A stretch of 31,698 bases of DNA. It comes from a bacterium (GTDB taxonomy: Bacteria; 4484-113; JAGGVC01). The DNA is taken from NCBI GenBank assembly GCA_039961635.1, contig JABRWB010000048.1, positions 1-31,698 on the forward strand, in the 5' to 3' direction. Under the pieces are notes generated by a model. The model was not told where the DNA came from and made no database searches. It was given only the letters and a program-made list of their open reading frames with translations. Below, one piece after another: positions 1-6,229 of this stretch. Within the stretch, counting starts at the first letter, position 1. The number at the start of each line of letters is the position of its first letter. A program made the translations under genes and the position numbers.

Positions 1-100
1 TTTTGGGCGTAAAGGACACCGCCGAATGAACCACGCCCATATTCCACTTTCGGCCTGCTTCAAGCGCGCCTGGGAAAGAGACGCGGAAATTGACGACCGG
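1..100. repeat. Terminal direct repeat, left copy
   Basis: Bases 1-100 are identical to 31599-31698. The repeat runs exactly to the window end, and genes read through the junction (the gene at 31484-31627 overlaps the start of the gene at 26). This means the contig is circular or terminally redundant. An exact 100-base overlap may simply be an assembler overlap, not a physical phage terminus. Confidence 0.95.
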
Positions 101-289
101 CGGATCCGCGTCCTTATGGAGCGCCGCCACCGCTCCGGTCAGTTCGACCAGGAGCGGCTCCTCTACTTGACCGGTAACAAACGCGGCGAGTCGCTTGGGA
201 ACAAGTGGGCGCGCAAATTTTACGCGCGACTGATGCGCGAGCGCGATCCGCTGGTTAAACTGATTGATTTTTTCTGGAGGAACAAATGA
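26..289 (+). CDS. Small basic hypothetical phage protein (87 aa)
   Basis: I do not recognise this family. The protein is rich in Arg, Lys and Glu and predicted mostly helical, with no transmembrane segment and no Cys. Its ATG overlaps the stop of the gene that crosses the circular junction (31484-31627) in an ATGA arrangement, and its own stop overlaps the next ATG at 286, so it belongs to one tightly coupled early operon. The upstream Shine-Dalgarno (AAGGA at 12-16) is modest and close coupling probably assists initiation. The 5' end is duplicated at the right end of the window because of the terminal repeat. Confidence 0.7.
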   Translation: MNHAHIPLSACFKRAWERDAEIDDRRIRVLMERRHRSGQFDQERLLYLTGNKRGESLGNKWARKFYARLMRERDPLVKLIDFFWRNK

Positions 290-498
290 GTGCGCAACGT
301 CGAATTGCAGAATTGCGTGATCTGGTGAATTTGGCGGCCGATTTAATGCCGCCTGTGGAAAAAAGCAAGGAATTCTTTCGGGAATTCCGGCGACTGCTGC
401 CGGGCGATTTCGCCGCGCTGAGGGACGCGTGCGACGGAAACGACCCGCAGATGTATAAATTCCTATGCAAACTGGAGGCTGATGGAGGCGCAGGATGA
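286..498 (+). CDS. Small hypothetical helical protein (70 aa)
   Basis: A strong Shine-Dalgarno (GGAGG) precedes the ATG, which overlaps the previous stop (ATGA). The sequence has an amphipathic helical look with the pattern KSKEFFREFRRLLPGDF near residues 26-41. There is no recognisable domain, signal or metal-binding motif. It sits between two other small early genes and its stop overlaps the next ATG at 495. Function unknown. The tight packing and good ribosome-binding site support a real gene. Confidence 0.7.
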   Translation: MSAQRRIAELRDLVNLAADLMPPVEKSKEFFREFRRLLPGDFAALRDACDGNDPQMYKFLCKLEADGGAG

Positions 499-1085
499 AT
501 AAATTTAATCCACGCGCAAAGTGCCCGAAGTGTGGCTGGCGGCACATAAGTGCCCACTATCACGAGGGCGACTTATATCTAAACGAAGGGGAAATAAAGC
601 GGCAACCCGAAAGCATTTTACGCGTCTGCGGGCGATGCCGATTTGAATGGCATGAACTACCGTTGACCGTGGATTCAACCCGCGACCGCCATGCGCGCTA
701 TCACGGGGAAGGAGCGGGCTGCCTGCTCCTAGTCTTATCCATGCCCTTTCTATTGGAAGCCGACCTGCGGGGGGCCGACCTGCGGGGAGCCAACCTGTGG
801 GGAGCCAATCTATTGGAAGCCGACCTGCGGGGGGCCGACCTGCGGGGAGCCGAATTGCCGGATTCCCTCGCCGGTTCGCGCAATATCAAAGTCAGCCTGG
901 AAACGTTGCGTGAATGGCGCGCTTGCGCCGACCTGATGGCATGGGTCGAGAGTATCGGCGGCGAGGTATCGGTCACCGACTGCTTCGCGGCTGAAAAGGA
1001 TGATTATGCCGCGTGGCTGTGGGGTCGCGTGGCGACTGAAATGTTGGCAAAGTCCGCGCTTGCGGAAGAGGAGGGGATGGAATGA
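495..1085 (+). CDS. Zinc-ribbon / pentapeptide-repeat protein (196 aa)
   Basis: The N-terminus has a four-cysteine zinc-ribbon pattern: CPKC at residues 10-13 and CGRC at 45-48. Residues 86-121 are about seven pentapeptide repeats of the A(D/N)LxG type (for example LRGADLRGAN), which should fold as a short right-handed quadrilateral beta helix. A helical C-terminal region of about 75 residues follows. In known proteins, longer pentapeptide stretches can mimic DNA (Qnr/MfpA type), but seven units is short and no such role can be claimed. A strong Shine-Dalgarno precedes an ATG that overlaps the previous stop. The repeat DNA contains a 60-bp tandem duplication. Confidence 0.8.
   Translation: MNKFNPRAKCPKCGWRHISAHYHEGDLYLNEGEIKRQPESILRVCGRCRFEWHELPLTVDSTRDRHARYHGEGAGCLLLVLSMPFLLEADLRGADLRGANLWGANLLEADLRGADLRGAELPDSLAGSRNIKVSLETLREWRACADLMAWVESIGGEVSVTDCFAAEKDDYAAWLWGRVATEMLAKSALAEEEGME
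750..851 (+). repeat. 60-bp-period tandem duplication inside pentapeptide region
   Basis: A 42-base block starting at 750 (ctattggaagccgacctgcg...) is repeated exactly at 810-851, a period of 60 bases or 20 codons (four pentapeptides). The phase keeps the frame open, so the repeat number of the beta helix can grow or shrink without a frameshift. Confidence 0.9.
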
Positions 1086-1714
1086 GCGAAATGACAATCG
1101 AAAGGGCCGTTGTACTTGGGGCGTGTTCGTCGGCAATCGAGTGGGCGCGCGCTGCGGGGAAGCAAGCCTACTCGCCGCTCGACATAATCCGGGGCGCGCC
1201 GGACGACGGTAGTGCGGTTGACTGGACGCTTTGGCTTTTGTGGCACGTCAATCCTCCGCTCTGCCACAAGCTGCGCGCAGAATGTGCGAAGCGCGTTTTG
1301 CACCTTTTCGAGGAGCGGTTCCCAAGGGACAAGCGTCCGCGGAAATCGATAGAGGCGCAACTGGCTTATGCGAAAAATCCAACGCCGGGGAACGAACGGA
1401 AAATGAAAGCGGCTTCAGCCGGGGCAGCGGATGCAGCGTGTGCAGCGCGGGCAGCGGGAGTAGCTAATGCAGCGGGAGCAGCGGATGCAGCGAGGGCAAA
1501 GCGGGCAGCGTGGGCAGCGGAGGCAGCGTGCGCAGCGTGGGCAGCGGATGCAGCGAGGGCAAAGCGGGCAGCCGGGGCAGCGGATGCAGCGTGTGCAGCG
1601 CGGGCAGCGGGAGTAGCTAATGCAGCGGGAGCAGCGGAACGCGCTTGGCAGCGAAAGCACATCGAATCCGCGCTTGAGAAGGAGGAAAGCGATGCCGAAC
1701 ATAAACACGCCTAG
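1082..1714 (+). CDS. Imm-5-like 'putative immunity protein' family, paralogue 1, long Ala-rich tail (210 aa)
   Basis: The N-terminal ~105 residues form a conserved domain with landmarks GACSSAIEWA, DDGSAVDWTLWLLWH, CHKLRAECA and DKRPRKSIEAQLAYA. Two paralogues lie at 28354-28833 and 31155-31487. From memory, this domain plus an alanine-rich tail matches the family annotated as Imm-5-like putative immunity protein, common in phages and of unproven function. Residues ~110-190 are low-complexity triplets of the AAx type (AADAACAARAA) with interspersed Arg and Lys, probably one long helix. The tail is built from duplicated DNA. The ATG overlaps the previous stop and follows a GAGGAGGGG ribosome-binding site. 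The immunity label comes from family naming, not from anything shown here. Confidence 0.7.
   Translation: MSEMTIERAVVLGACSSAIEWARAAGKQAYSPLDIIRGAPDDGSAVDWTLWLLWHVNPPLCHKLRAECAKRVLHLFEERFPRDKRPRKSIEAQLAYAKNPTPGNERKMKAASAGAADAACAARAAGVANAAGAADAARAKRAAWAAEAACAAWAADAARAKRAAGAADAACAARAAGVANAAGAAERAWQRKHIESALEKEESDAEHKHA
1416..1638 (+). repeat. Nested in-frame repeats coding the Ala-rich tail
   Basis: A 70-base block at 1416-1485 recurs exactly at 1569-1638 (offset 153 bases, 51 codons). Inside it, a second block containing gcggatgcagcgagggcaaa at 1481 recurs at 1544 (offset 63 bases, 21 codons). All offsets are multiples of three, so copy-number change keeps the reading frame. The core unit is a degenerate gcagcg-N3 nonamer coding the AAx triplet. 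Confidence 0.9.
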
Positions 1715-2012
1715 AGGATGGAACAAGTCAAACCTGCAAACCACGGCGATTTATTGCCGAAAATGCGGCCGCGATATCACCACGGAGCCATGCAGTAAAT
1801 CCGGCGAGCGTGAATACGTCTGTCGTGATTGCTGGATAGTCATATTAATCGCAAACCGGGAAAGAGCGCTCGGACGAGGCTTGCCGGGAGCGCCGCGCCC
1901 AATCGCCAATGACGGAGAGGAAGCGACCCCGCTTTACGCCGCGATGCTTGAAGAGGTAAAGCGAGTTCTGGTTCCCGGCGCTTGCTGCTGCTGCTGCTGC
2001 GGCGGCGGCTGA
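1692..2012 (+). CDS. Zinc-knuckle protein with a poly-cysteine C-terminus (106 aa)
   Basis: The ATG at 1692 was chosen over earlier starts because GGAGG at 1681 lies at ideal distance. It overlaps the 3' end of the preceding gene in another frame. Residues ~17-43 carry CRKC and CRDC, a likely four-cysteine zinc site (TraR/DksA-like spacing cannot be asserted). The last ten residues before the stop are Ala, six consecutive Cys and three Gly, coded by (TGC)6(GGC)3 at 1983-2009. I do not recognise the protein. It is the last small gene before the replication region. Confidence 0.65.
   Translation: MPNINTPRGWNKSNLQTTAIYCRKCGRDITTEPCSKSGEREYVCRDCWIVILIANRERALGRGLPGAPRPIANDGEEATPLYAAMLEEVKRVLVPGACCCCCCGGG
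1983..2009 (+). repeat. Trinucleotide repeat (TGC)6(GGC)3
   Basis: Six pure TGC units followed by three GGC units end the coding sequence just before the TGA stop. Such runs are prone to replication slippage in units of three. Confidence 0.95.
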
Positions 2013-2040
2013 GCCAAATGACGCTTTTGGAGGCAGGGCG

Positions 2041-2238
2041 ATGAGCCTCCGGCATAGCATCGATCGCTGCGGCCGGCCTTTTGGAAAACGGCCAAAATTC
2101 GCCAACATCGGGGAAGTTCGGCCAAAATTTTCCAAGGTCGCCCAAAATTTCTGCATGAAGACAAGACAAGAGAAGAGAAAAGAAGAGATATCAAGCGCGC
2201 TTCGCGCGGAGGTGCGGATATGGCGAATTCGGTTTTGA
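2041..2238 (+). CDS. Possible small ORF over the iteron-like region (65 aa)
   Basis: An ATG at 2041 follows a good Shine-Dalgarno (GGAGGC) and opens a 65-codon frame that overlaps the next gene by 19 bases. The product is basic and carries a repeated RPKF / PKF / QNF pattern that directly reflects the repeated DNA motif GCCAAAATT. It may be a genuine small protein. Equally, it may be an accidental frame over a DNA element (origin or operator) that occupies 2079-2150. If it is not coding, 2013-2219 is an intergenic segment holding only that element, a purine tract and the leader of the next gene. Confidence 0.35.
   Translation: MSLRHSIDRCGRPFGKRPKFANIGEVRPKFSKVAQNFCMKTRQEKRKEEISSALRAEVRIWRIRF
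2079..2150. repeat. Iteron-like repeats (GCCAAAATT) upstream of replication gene
   Basis: The motif (G/C)CCAAAATT occurs at 2091, 2121 and 2141. The spacings of 30 and 20 bases are near whole helical turns, so the sites lie on one DNA face. An inverted half-copy TTTTGG at 2079-2084 forms a dyad with CCAAAA at 2092-2097. A purine-rich run follows at about 2158-2189, then a GC-rich inverted segment (gcgcgcttcgcgc). Placement directly before a probable replication initiator suggests an origin or operator. Confidence 0.5.
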
Positions 2239-2981
2239 TTTCGGCCAACTGGCAGGAAAGCACGTTGGCGATTCGCTTGGGTGAGCAATTTCCCGGGCAG
2301 GTGAGTGATGCGCTGCATATTTGGTTTCAATTGCTGTCGCCGTACAATCGGGATGATTGGGGCCGCGGCAGGTACATGCCCAGCGTGTTTCGCTCGAGGG
2401 CGTTTTCGAACGACCCAAAGAAGTTGATGGAAGTCTCGGTCGCCGACGTGGAGCGATGGATAAAGAAAATGGCCGACGAGGGCAGCGTCGTACTTTACGG
2501 GACGGATGAAATGGGCCGCTCCCCGGCGTATTATTACCTGCCCAAATTCAAGTTATACAACCCGCTCAAGTATCGCAAAGCCAGCAAATTACCGCCGCCG
2601 CCGGGATGGAGCGACGAGAGCGAGGAGATCGTCGCGTCCGTCGAGGCCGACCCGCTGGACGTCGAAAGAGCCGTGCAGATTCTCGGCGTTATCCACCGCA
2701 ATTATGAATTCTGGGGCTGGAACGCCGAGCGCCTGCCCAAAAGGCCGACGGCCAAAGACATAAAAACGCTTCGCCTGTTACGTGAACGAGACAAAATCAC
2801 GAACGCCGATTTCTACAATTTCCTCGCGACGCTTTCGACCGACAGAGACGACAGCCGCGGATTTTGTTGGGCGAAACAGGTCAGATCCGTTTCGTGCCTT
2901 CGCAGCGTGTGCAGAAACGGCGAAAGTAAATTTTGGAATATGGTGAATTTTGCGAAGGAGGCATACACCGATGCGCGCTAA
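2220..2981 (+). CDS. Probable phage replication initiator / replisome organiser (253 aa)
   Basis: The N-terminal ~110 residues look like the winged-helix module at the front of lambda O / DnaD-type replication proteins. Landmarks are a conserved W in DALHIWFQLLSPYN, VADVERWIKKMADEGSVVLY, and a beta wing ending in YYYLPKFKLYNPLKYRKASK. A proline-rich linker (KLPPPP) leads to a helical C-terminus. Such proteins bind the phage origin and recruit the helicase loader or helicase. The ATG at 2220 follows GGAGG at ideal distance. It sits just after the iteron-like repeats and is followed by recombination and regulatory genes. The identification is by pattern and position; exact family unknown. Confidence 0.6.
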   Translation: MANSVLISANWQESTLAIRLGEQFPGQVSDALHIWFQLLSPYNRDDWGRGRYMPSVFRSRAFSNDPKKLMEVSVADVERWIKKMADEGSVVLYGTDEMGRSPAYYYLPKFKLYNPLKYRKASKLPPPPGWSDESEEIVASVEADPLDVERAVQILGVIHRNYEFWGWNAERLPKRPTAKDIKTLRLLRERDKITNADFYNFLATLSTDRDDSRGFCWAKQVRSVSCLRSVCRNGESKFWNMVNFAKEAYTDAR

Positions 2982-3354
2982 GCAAGTCAGCGCAATTGCA
3001 GCAAAGGACGGATTGTCCCCGCTTGTCGATATCGAGCCGTTCGAGCGTGAATACGACAAGGCCGGGGCGATGGGAGTGATGATCGAATCGCGAACGGGGG
3101 GCTCGCCGCCTGCATTGCGGATGATGCCGGTGTTTTACGTGACCGGATCGGACGGGCGCGAACGACTTTGCTACGGCAAAATCGGCTGGGGGCGCAAGTG
3201 GGGGTACATTCAGTTAACCGACGAGCAAATCGAGAATTGCGAGTTTATAGGCTGCGTATGGCAATCCACGCCGTATGGCTACGATTTGAAATTCATTACA
3301 AAGCGGGGCTGGGATGTTACGGTTGACGACGTCGACCCGCGGGAGGCGAAATGA
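2971..3354 (+). CDS. Hypothetical protein (127 aa)
   Basis: The ATG at 2971 is preferred over an upstream TTG because GAAGGAGG lies correctly spaced upstream; the gene overlaps the 3' end of the replication gene by 11 bases. The C-terminal half is beta-rich and aromatic (CYGKIGWGRKWGYIQL, GCVWQSTPYGYDLKF). No recognised motif, signal or membrane segment. Its position between a replication initiator and a helix-turn-helix protein suggests a DNA-metabolism accessory, but that is context only. Confidence 0.65.
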   Translation: MRAKQVSAIAAKDGLSPLVDIEPFEREYDKAGAMGVMIESRTGGSPPALRMMPVFYVTGSDGRERLCYGKIGWGRKWGYIQLTDEQIENCEFIGCVWQSTPYGYDLKFITKRGWDVTVDDVDPREAK

Positions 3355-3629
3355 ATCGGAAAAAGAAGCATGAACGCAAATCGCCGCATGAGCAGATCGC
3401 AATTGCGCGCGAGTATCTCGAAGGCCACGACACGCAAAGGGAAGTCGCGGCGCGGCACGGCGTCGATCGCGCGAGTGTGGCGGGGTACGTCATGAGATAT
3501 AAGCGTGGCGAGATTAGGTTGATTGCGCCGGCGCTGCAGGAGGCGAAATCGCGGGTGCCGGTTGTGCTTTCCGGAACGGCGCTTCAGGCGAAATTGCGAC
3601 GGGCGCGGAAAAGGGGGCTGGTGAAATGA
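3351..3629 (+). CDS. Helix-turn-helix DNA-binding protein (92 aa)
   Basis: Residues ~12-52 form a helix-turn-helix of the transposase/sigma-like type: a first helix SPHEQIAIAREYLEGH, then TQREVAARHGVDRASVAGYVMRY with the conserved A-x3-G turn. The remainder is basic. It could be a transcriptional regulator or a DNA-packaging or replication accessory; a small-terminase role is less likely because a better candidate lies at 6222. Good GGGAGG ribosome-binding site; overlaps both neighbours in ATGA style. Confidence 0.65.
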   Translation: MNRKKKHERKSPHEQIAIAREYLEGHDTQREVAARHGVDRASVAGYVMRYKRGEIRLIAPALQEAKSRVPVVLSGTALQAKLRRARKRGLVK

Positions 3630-4018
3630 GCCGGCTTGAATTCGTCGTCAAAATGCAATGCCGGACGAAACAGCGCCCGCGGGCCACGACCGATCGGCGC
3701 GGCAACGTTCACTCGTACATGACCACGGAGTATCAGATAAGCCGCGATCTCTTGCGGCAGGAATTATGGGCGGCGATGCGGTCGAGGCGAATGAAACCGT
3801 TCAAGCGCGGCGTACCGCTTTGTCTTTACCTGTTGATCAAATTCAAGGGCAAGGGGCGGGGCGACGCTGATAACCTGGCCGGTTTTTTCATGGACGCCGC
3901 GAACGGCACGGTCTGGCACGACGATTCACAGATCGAGTTTTTAACCGTCGATCTGGTCAGAAATGCCGGCGAAAATGTCATTGAAGCGATAATCGAGCTG
4001 AAGGAGGTGAACGAATGA
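3626..4018 (+). CDS. rusA: RusA-family Holliday junction resolvase (130 aa)
   Basis: This is a crossover-junction endodeoxyribonuclease that cuts four-way DNA junctions formed during phage recombination and replication, before packaging. The diagnostic catalytic segment is present: GRGDADNLAGFFMDAANG with Asp at about 80, 82 and 90, followed by WHDDSQI with Asp at about 99-100, matching the acidic metal-binding cluster of RusA. Length (130 aa) is typical. The ATG overlaps the previous stop. It fits functionally with the RecT-type annealing protein in the early module, which would create branched intermediates. Confidence 0.88.
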   Translation: MSRLEFVVKMQCRTKQRPRATTDRRGNVHSYMTTEYQISRDLLRQELWAAMRSRRMKPFKRGVPLCLYLLIKFKGKGRGDADNLAGFFMDAANGTVWHDDSQIEFLTVDLVRNAGENVIEAIIELKEVNE

Positions 4019-4365
4019 AAACCGACTATACGGCGGTTCCCGAAGCCAAGATGGCGGCGCTGTTTAATCTACTGACCGGCGTTCCGGGTGTCGCATACCG
4101 GAACGAAGATTTGCGGATGCGGCTCGGACTTGGCAAGCGGGAGGTTGAATTAATCGTTCAGGCGCTGCGTGTGAGATGGGGCGCGCCGATACGCAGCGGC
4201 TCGGCAGGCTATTGGTGGCCGCGTGATCGCGCCGAGGCGCTGCTGGTGGCGGATGAGCTGCGGGAGCGGGCGCTGACGCAGCATCGGACGGAGGGCGCGG
4301 TAAGGCGCGGCGTGGATTTTTATTTTCCTGCGAGTATAAGTCAGATGGAGCTGACGGAGGTATAA
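4015..4365 (+). CDS. Winged-helix phage protein (116 aa)
   Basis: Residues ~10-75 read as a helix-turn-helix with wing (LFNLLTGVPGVAYRNEDLRMRLGLGKREVELIVQAL, then a beta wing SGSAGYWWPRD). The following helix ELRERALTQHR is typical of small phage wHTH proteins found near replication genes. It may act as a transcriptional regulator; no target can be named, though nearby dyads and the control region at 26200-26300 are candidates. Strong GGAGG site and ATGA overlap with rusA. Its stop overlaps a TATAAT sequence (4361-4366). Confidence 0.65.
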   Translation: MKTDYTAVPEAKMAALFNLLTGVPGVAYRNEDLRMRLGLGKREVELIVQALRVRWGAPIRSGSAGYWWPRDRAEALLVADELRERALTQHRTEGAVRRGVDFYFPASISQMELTEV

Positions 4366-4374
4366 TCTTCGAGG

Positions 4375-4437
4375 ATGAAACGCTATAGAATCGAGACGCG
4401 CAAATTGGCCGAGCTTGACCCGGCCCCGTACAATTGA
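4375..4437 (+). pseudogene. Truncated N-terminus of a ParB-domain gene
   Basis: A 20-codon frame, MKRYRIETRKLAELDPAPYN then TGA, matches the first 20 residues of the intact ParB-methyltransferase gene at 5003 at 12 of 20 positions, including the conserved IET..L.EL.PAPYN start of ParB-like nuclease domains. The frame stops exactly where the intact protein continues with PR. The two DNA copies differ a lot, so this is not a recent duplication. It reads as the abandoned 5' end of an older ParB gene left by insertion or recombination. Confidence 0.7.
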
Positions 4438-4669
4438 GTTTTACGCAAAAGAAGGAACCTTGCCGAAATCGGCGATGCTGGTAAAGGTCCACCCGGACGT
4501 ATCTCGTTTAACCTGGCGCTTCGGGCGGATCCACCATTACGTCGATTATCGTCCATTCCGTAAGAATCGGTTGATTCCAAGGCCGGAATTTCGCGGCATT
4601 GAAGGTATCAACGATTACGGGATGAAAATTGTCGATACTTCAAAGGAGCTTGAATATGGCGAAACTTGA
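4415..4669 (+). CDS. Hypothetical protein in moron region, start uncertain (up to 84 aa)
   Basis: An open frame begins with TTG at 4415 inside the ParB remnant. Alternative starts are TTG at 4460, just after GAAGGA but too close, and ATG at 4475 with no clear ribosome-binding site. The product is basic and aromatic (LTWRFGRIHHYVDYRPFRKNRL) with no recognised motif. It lies between the displaced ParB N-terminus and a lipoprotein gene, and so was probably brought in by the same event. The frame is open to 4669 and overlaps the lipoprotein start by 14 bases. Confidence 0.45.
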   Translation: MTRPRTIEFYAKEGTLPKSAMLVKVHPDVSRLTWRFGRIHHYVDYRPFRKNRLIPRPEFRGIEGINDYGMKIVDTSKELEYGET

Positions 4670-5003
4670 AAAACCGGGGTATAATCGCCCTATGGCGAAA
4701 TGCCTCTCGATTGCGGCGTTGCTTTTCCTTGCCGCTTGCGGCGGCGGTTCACCCGCGCCGGTCAATCCACCCGAAATTCCGGCAATCACGCTGCATAATA
4801 GGACGGGCGATTCGCTGTTTGTGGAGGTGCGCGTACCGAGCGAACCCGATCCGCATAACTTCGTGACCGTCGGTTCAATCTCGCCAAAAGGGACGATCAA
4901 GTACTATCCGAAAGAGTGGGGCGAGTTTTCCTTCAGGATCACTACGCTTGTCGGTAGGATAATACTTCACCTATCACCCGGTCAGTCGGCGGAGGTGCCA
5001 TAG
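4656..5003 (+). CDS. Phage-encoded lipoprotein (115 aa, or 103 aa from 4692)
   Basis: The sequence has a bacterial lipoprotein signal: a hydrophobic stretch CLSIAALLFL and lipobox LAAC, followed by a Gly/Ser/Pro-rich tether (GGGSPAPVNPPE). The mature ~85 residues are beta-rich. ATG 4656 has a good AAGGAG site; ATG 4692 gives a more classical 16-residue signal peptide and lies exactly six bases after a TATAAT. The protein should be lipidated and membrane-anchored on the outside of the cytoplasmic membrane or at the outer membrane. In known phages such lone lipoproteins are often superinfection-exclusion or lysogenic-conversion factors; that role here is inference. Its TAG stop overlaps the GTG start of the next gene. 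Confidence 0.75.
   Translation: MAKLEKPGYNRPMAKCLSIAALLFLAACGGGSPAPVNPPEIPAITLHNRTGDSLFVEVRVPSEPDPHNFVTVGSISPKGTIKYYPKEWGEFSFRITTLVGRIILHLSPGQSAEVP
4680..4685 (+). promoter_or_regulatory. Possible -10 box (TATAAT) for leaderless lipoprotein transcript
   Basis: A perfect TATAAT is followed by six bases and then the ATG at 4692, so transcription could begin at the start codon. No good -35 is present at 16-18 bp upstream (tggcga at 17 bp). It may be fortuitous. Confidence 0.3.
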
Positions 5004-6229
5004 TGCCTCAATGCGAAATTGAAACAAAGCCGTTATCGGAGCTTATTCCTGCTCCCTATAATCCGCGCACCATCACAGAGGCCGCGATGCGTGGACTGAA
5101 AGCGAGCATAGAACGCTTCGGCCTTGTGCAGCCGATTGTATTCAACAGGCGAACCGGGCATGTCGTAGGAGGACACCAGCGCGTCAAGGCATTGCAGGCC
5201 GCGGGCGAAACAGAGGCGCAATGCGTGATTGTCGATTTGCCGGAAACGGAGGAAAAGGCGCTCAACCTGACGCTGAACAATCCGGCAATCGCGGGCGAGT
5301 TCACGGAAGGGGTATTTTCGCTGCTGGACGATATCAAGGTCGAGGTTCCGGATTTGTACGAGAATCTACTGCTGGATGATATAGCGGTTCACTTCCCCGA
5401 ATTCGAGCAGGTCGGGAACGGCAAATACGGGGACGCGGATTTGGACGAAATCCCCGAAGCGCCGGAACCCGTGACGCAGCCGGGCGATCTGTGGATGCTG
5501 GGCAATCATCGGCTCGTTTGCGGCGACGCCACGGACGCCGACCGCGTGGCCTATTTGATGCAGGGCAGGAAGGCGGACATGGTTTTCACCGACCCGCCAT
5601 ATAATGTCGATTATGGAAGCTCAAAAAACCCCCGGCATAAATACAGAACTATCGAAAACGACAAGCAATCGCCGTCGGAGTGGCTTGATTTCTGTCGGGT
5701 GTTTCTGTTGGCGATTAAGCAATATTGCCCCGGCGACATATACATCTTCGGGGCTCCCGGCCCCGAAGGTATGCGCCAGCGGCTCTTAGCTTGTGAGATT
5801 GGATTCCATTGGTCGGCGACGATTATTTGGAAAAAACAACAACTGGTATTAACGCCCGCAAATTATCAGCGAATGTATGAACCGTGCCTATATGGATGGT
5901 TTGGCAAGAGCACATTCGGAGACGACAGAACCCAAACCGAGGTGTGGGAAATAGACCGCCCCCATAAGAGCGAACTGTGCCCCACACAAAAGCCTGTCGA
6001 GCTTTGCATGCGGGCAATCACAAACTCAAGCAAACACAACGATATTGTCTTGGATTTATTCGGCGGTTCCGGCAGTACCTTGATTGCTTGCGAGCAACTT
6101 AATCGCACTTGCTATATGATGGAAATCGACCCGCATTATTGCGACGTGATAGTGAAGCGTTGGGAAGACTTGACCGGCAACAAGGCAATCCGGCAACCGT
6201 GTTGCGAGGCGGTAGCGGCCAATGGCTAA
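5003..6229 (+). CDS. ParB-like domain fused to beta-class DNA methyltransferase (408 aa)
   Basis: Residues 1-~95 are a ParB/Srx-type nuclease domain (IETKPLSELIPAPYNPR, GHVVGGHQRVKAL at 52-64). Residues ~158-390 are an adenine-N6 or cytosine-N4 methyltransferase: DPPYN at 197-201 is the catalytic motif IV, and DLFGGSGST at 351-359 binds S-adenosylmethionine. Motif IV preceding motif I marks the beta class. Many phages encode this fusion, usually without a partner endonuclease, probably to protect or mark their DNA or regulate packaging or replication. GTG start, with GGAGG upstream and overlap with the lipoprotein stop. A remnant of an alternative N-terminus lies 630 bp upstream. Confidence 0.9.
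   Translation: MPQCEIETKPLSELIPAPYNPRTITEAAMRGLKASIERFGLVQPIVFNRRTGHVVGGHQRVKALQAAGETEAQCVIVDLPETEEKALNLTLNNPAIAGEFTEGVFSLLDDIKVEVPDLYENLLLDDIAVHFPEFEQVGNGKYGDADLDEIPEAPEPVTQPGDLWMLGNHRLVCGDATDADRVAYLMQGRKADMVFTDPPYNVDYGSSKNPRHKYRTIENDKQSPSEWLDFCRVFLLAIKQYCPGDIYIFGAPGPEGMRQRLLACEIGFHWSATIIWKKQQLVLTPANYQRMYEPCLYGWFGKSTFGDDRTQTEVWEIDRPHKSELCPTQKPVELCMRAITNSSKHNDIVLDLFGGSGSTLIACEQLNRTCYMMEIDPHYCDVIVKRWEDLTGNKAIRQPCCEAVAANG

Noticed and set aside
1416-1638. Possible CRISPR or iteron array
   Set aside because: The repeats are gapless, in frame and encode the AAx alanine tail; there are no unique spacers.
2950-2970. TTG start for the 127-aa protein
   Set aside because: The frame from TTG 2950 would translate the GAAGGAGG ribosome-binding site; ATG 2971 sits at the right distance from it.
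4361-4366. TATAAT near the ParB remnant as a promoter
   Set aside because: It overlaps the stop of the 4015 gene (gag gta taa), and there is no -35 at 16-18 bp, so it is probably fortuitous.
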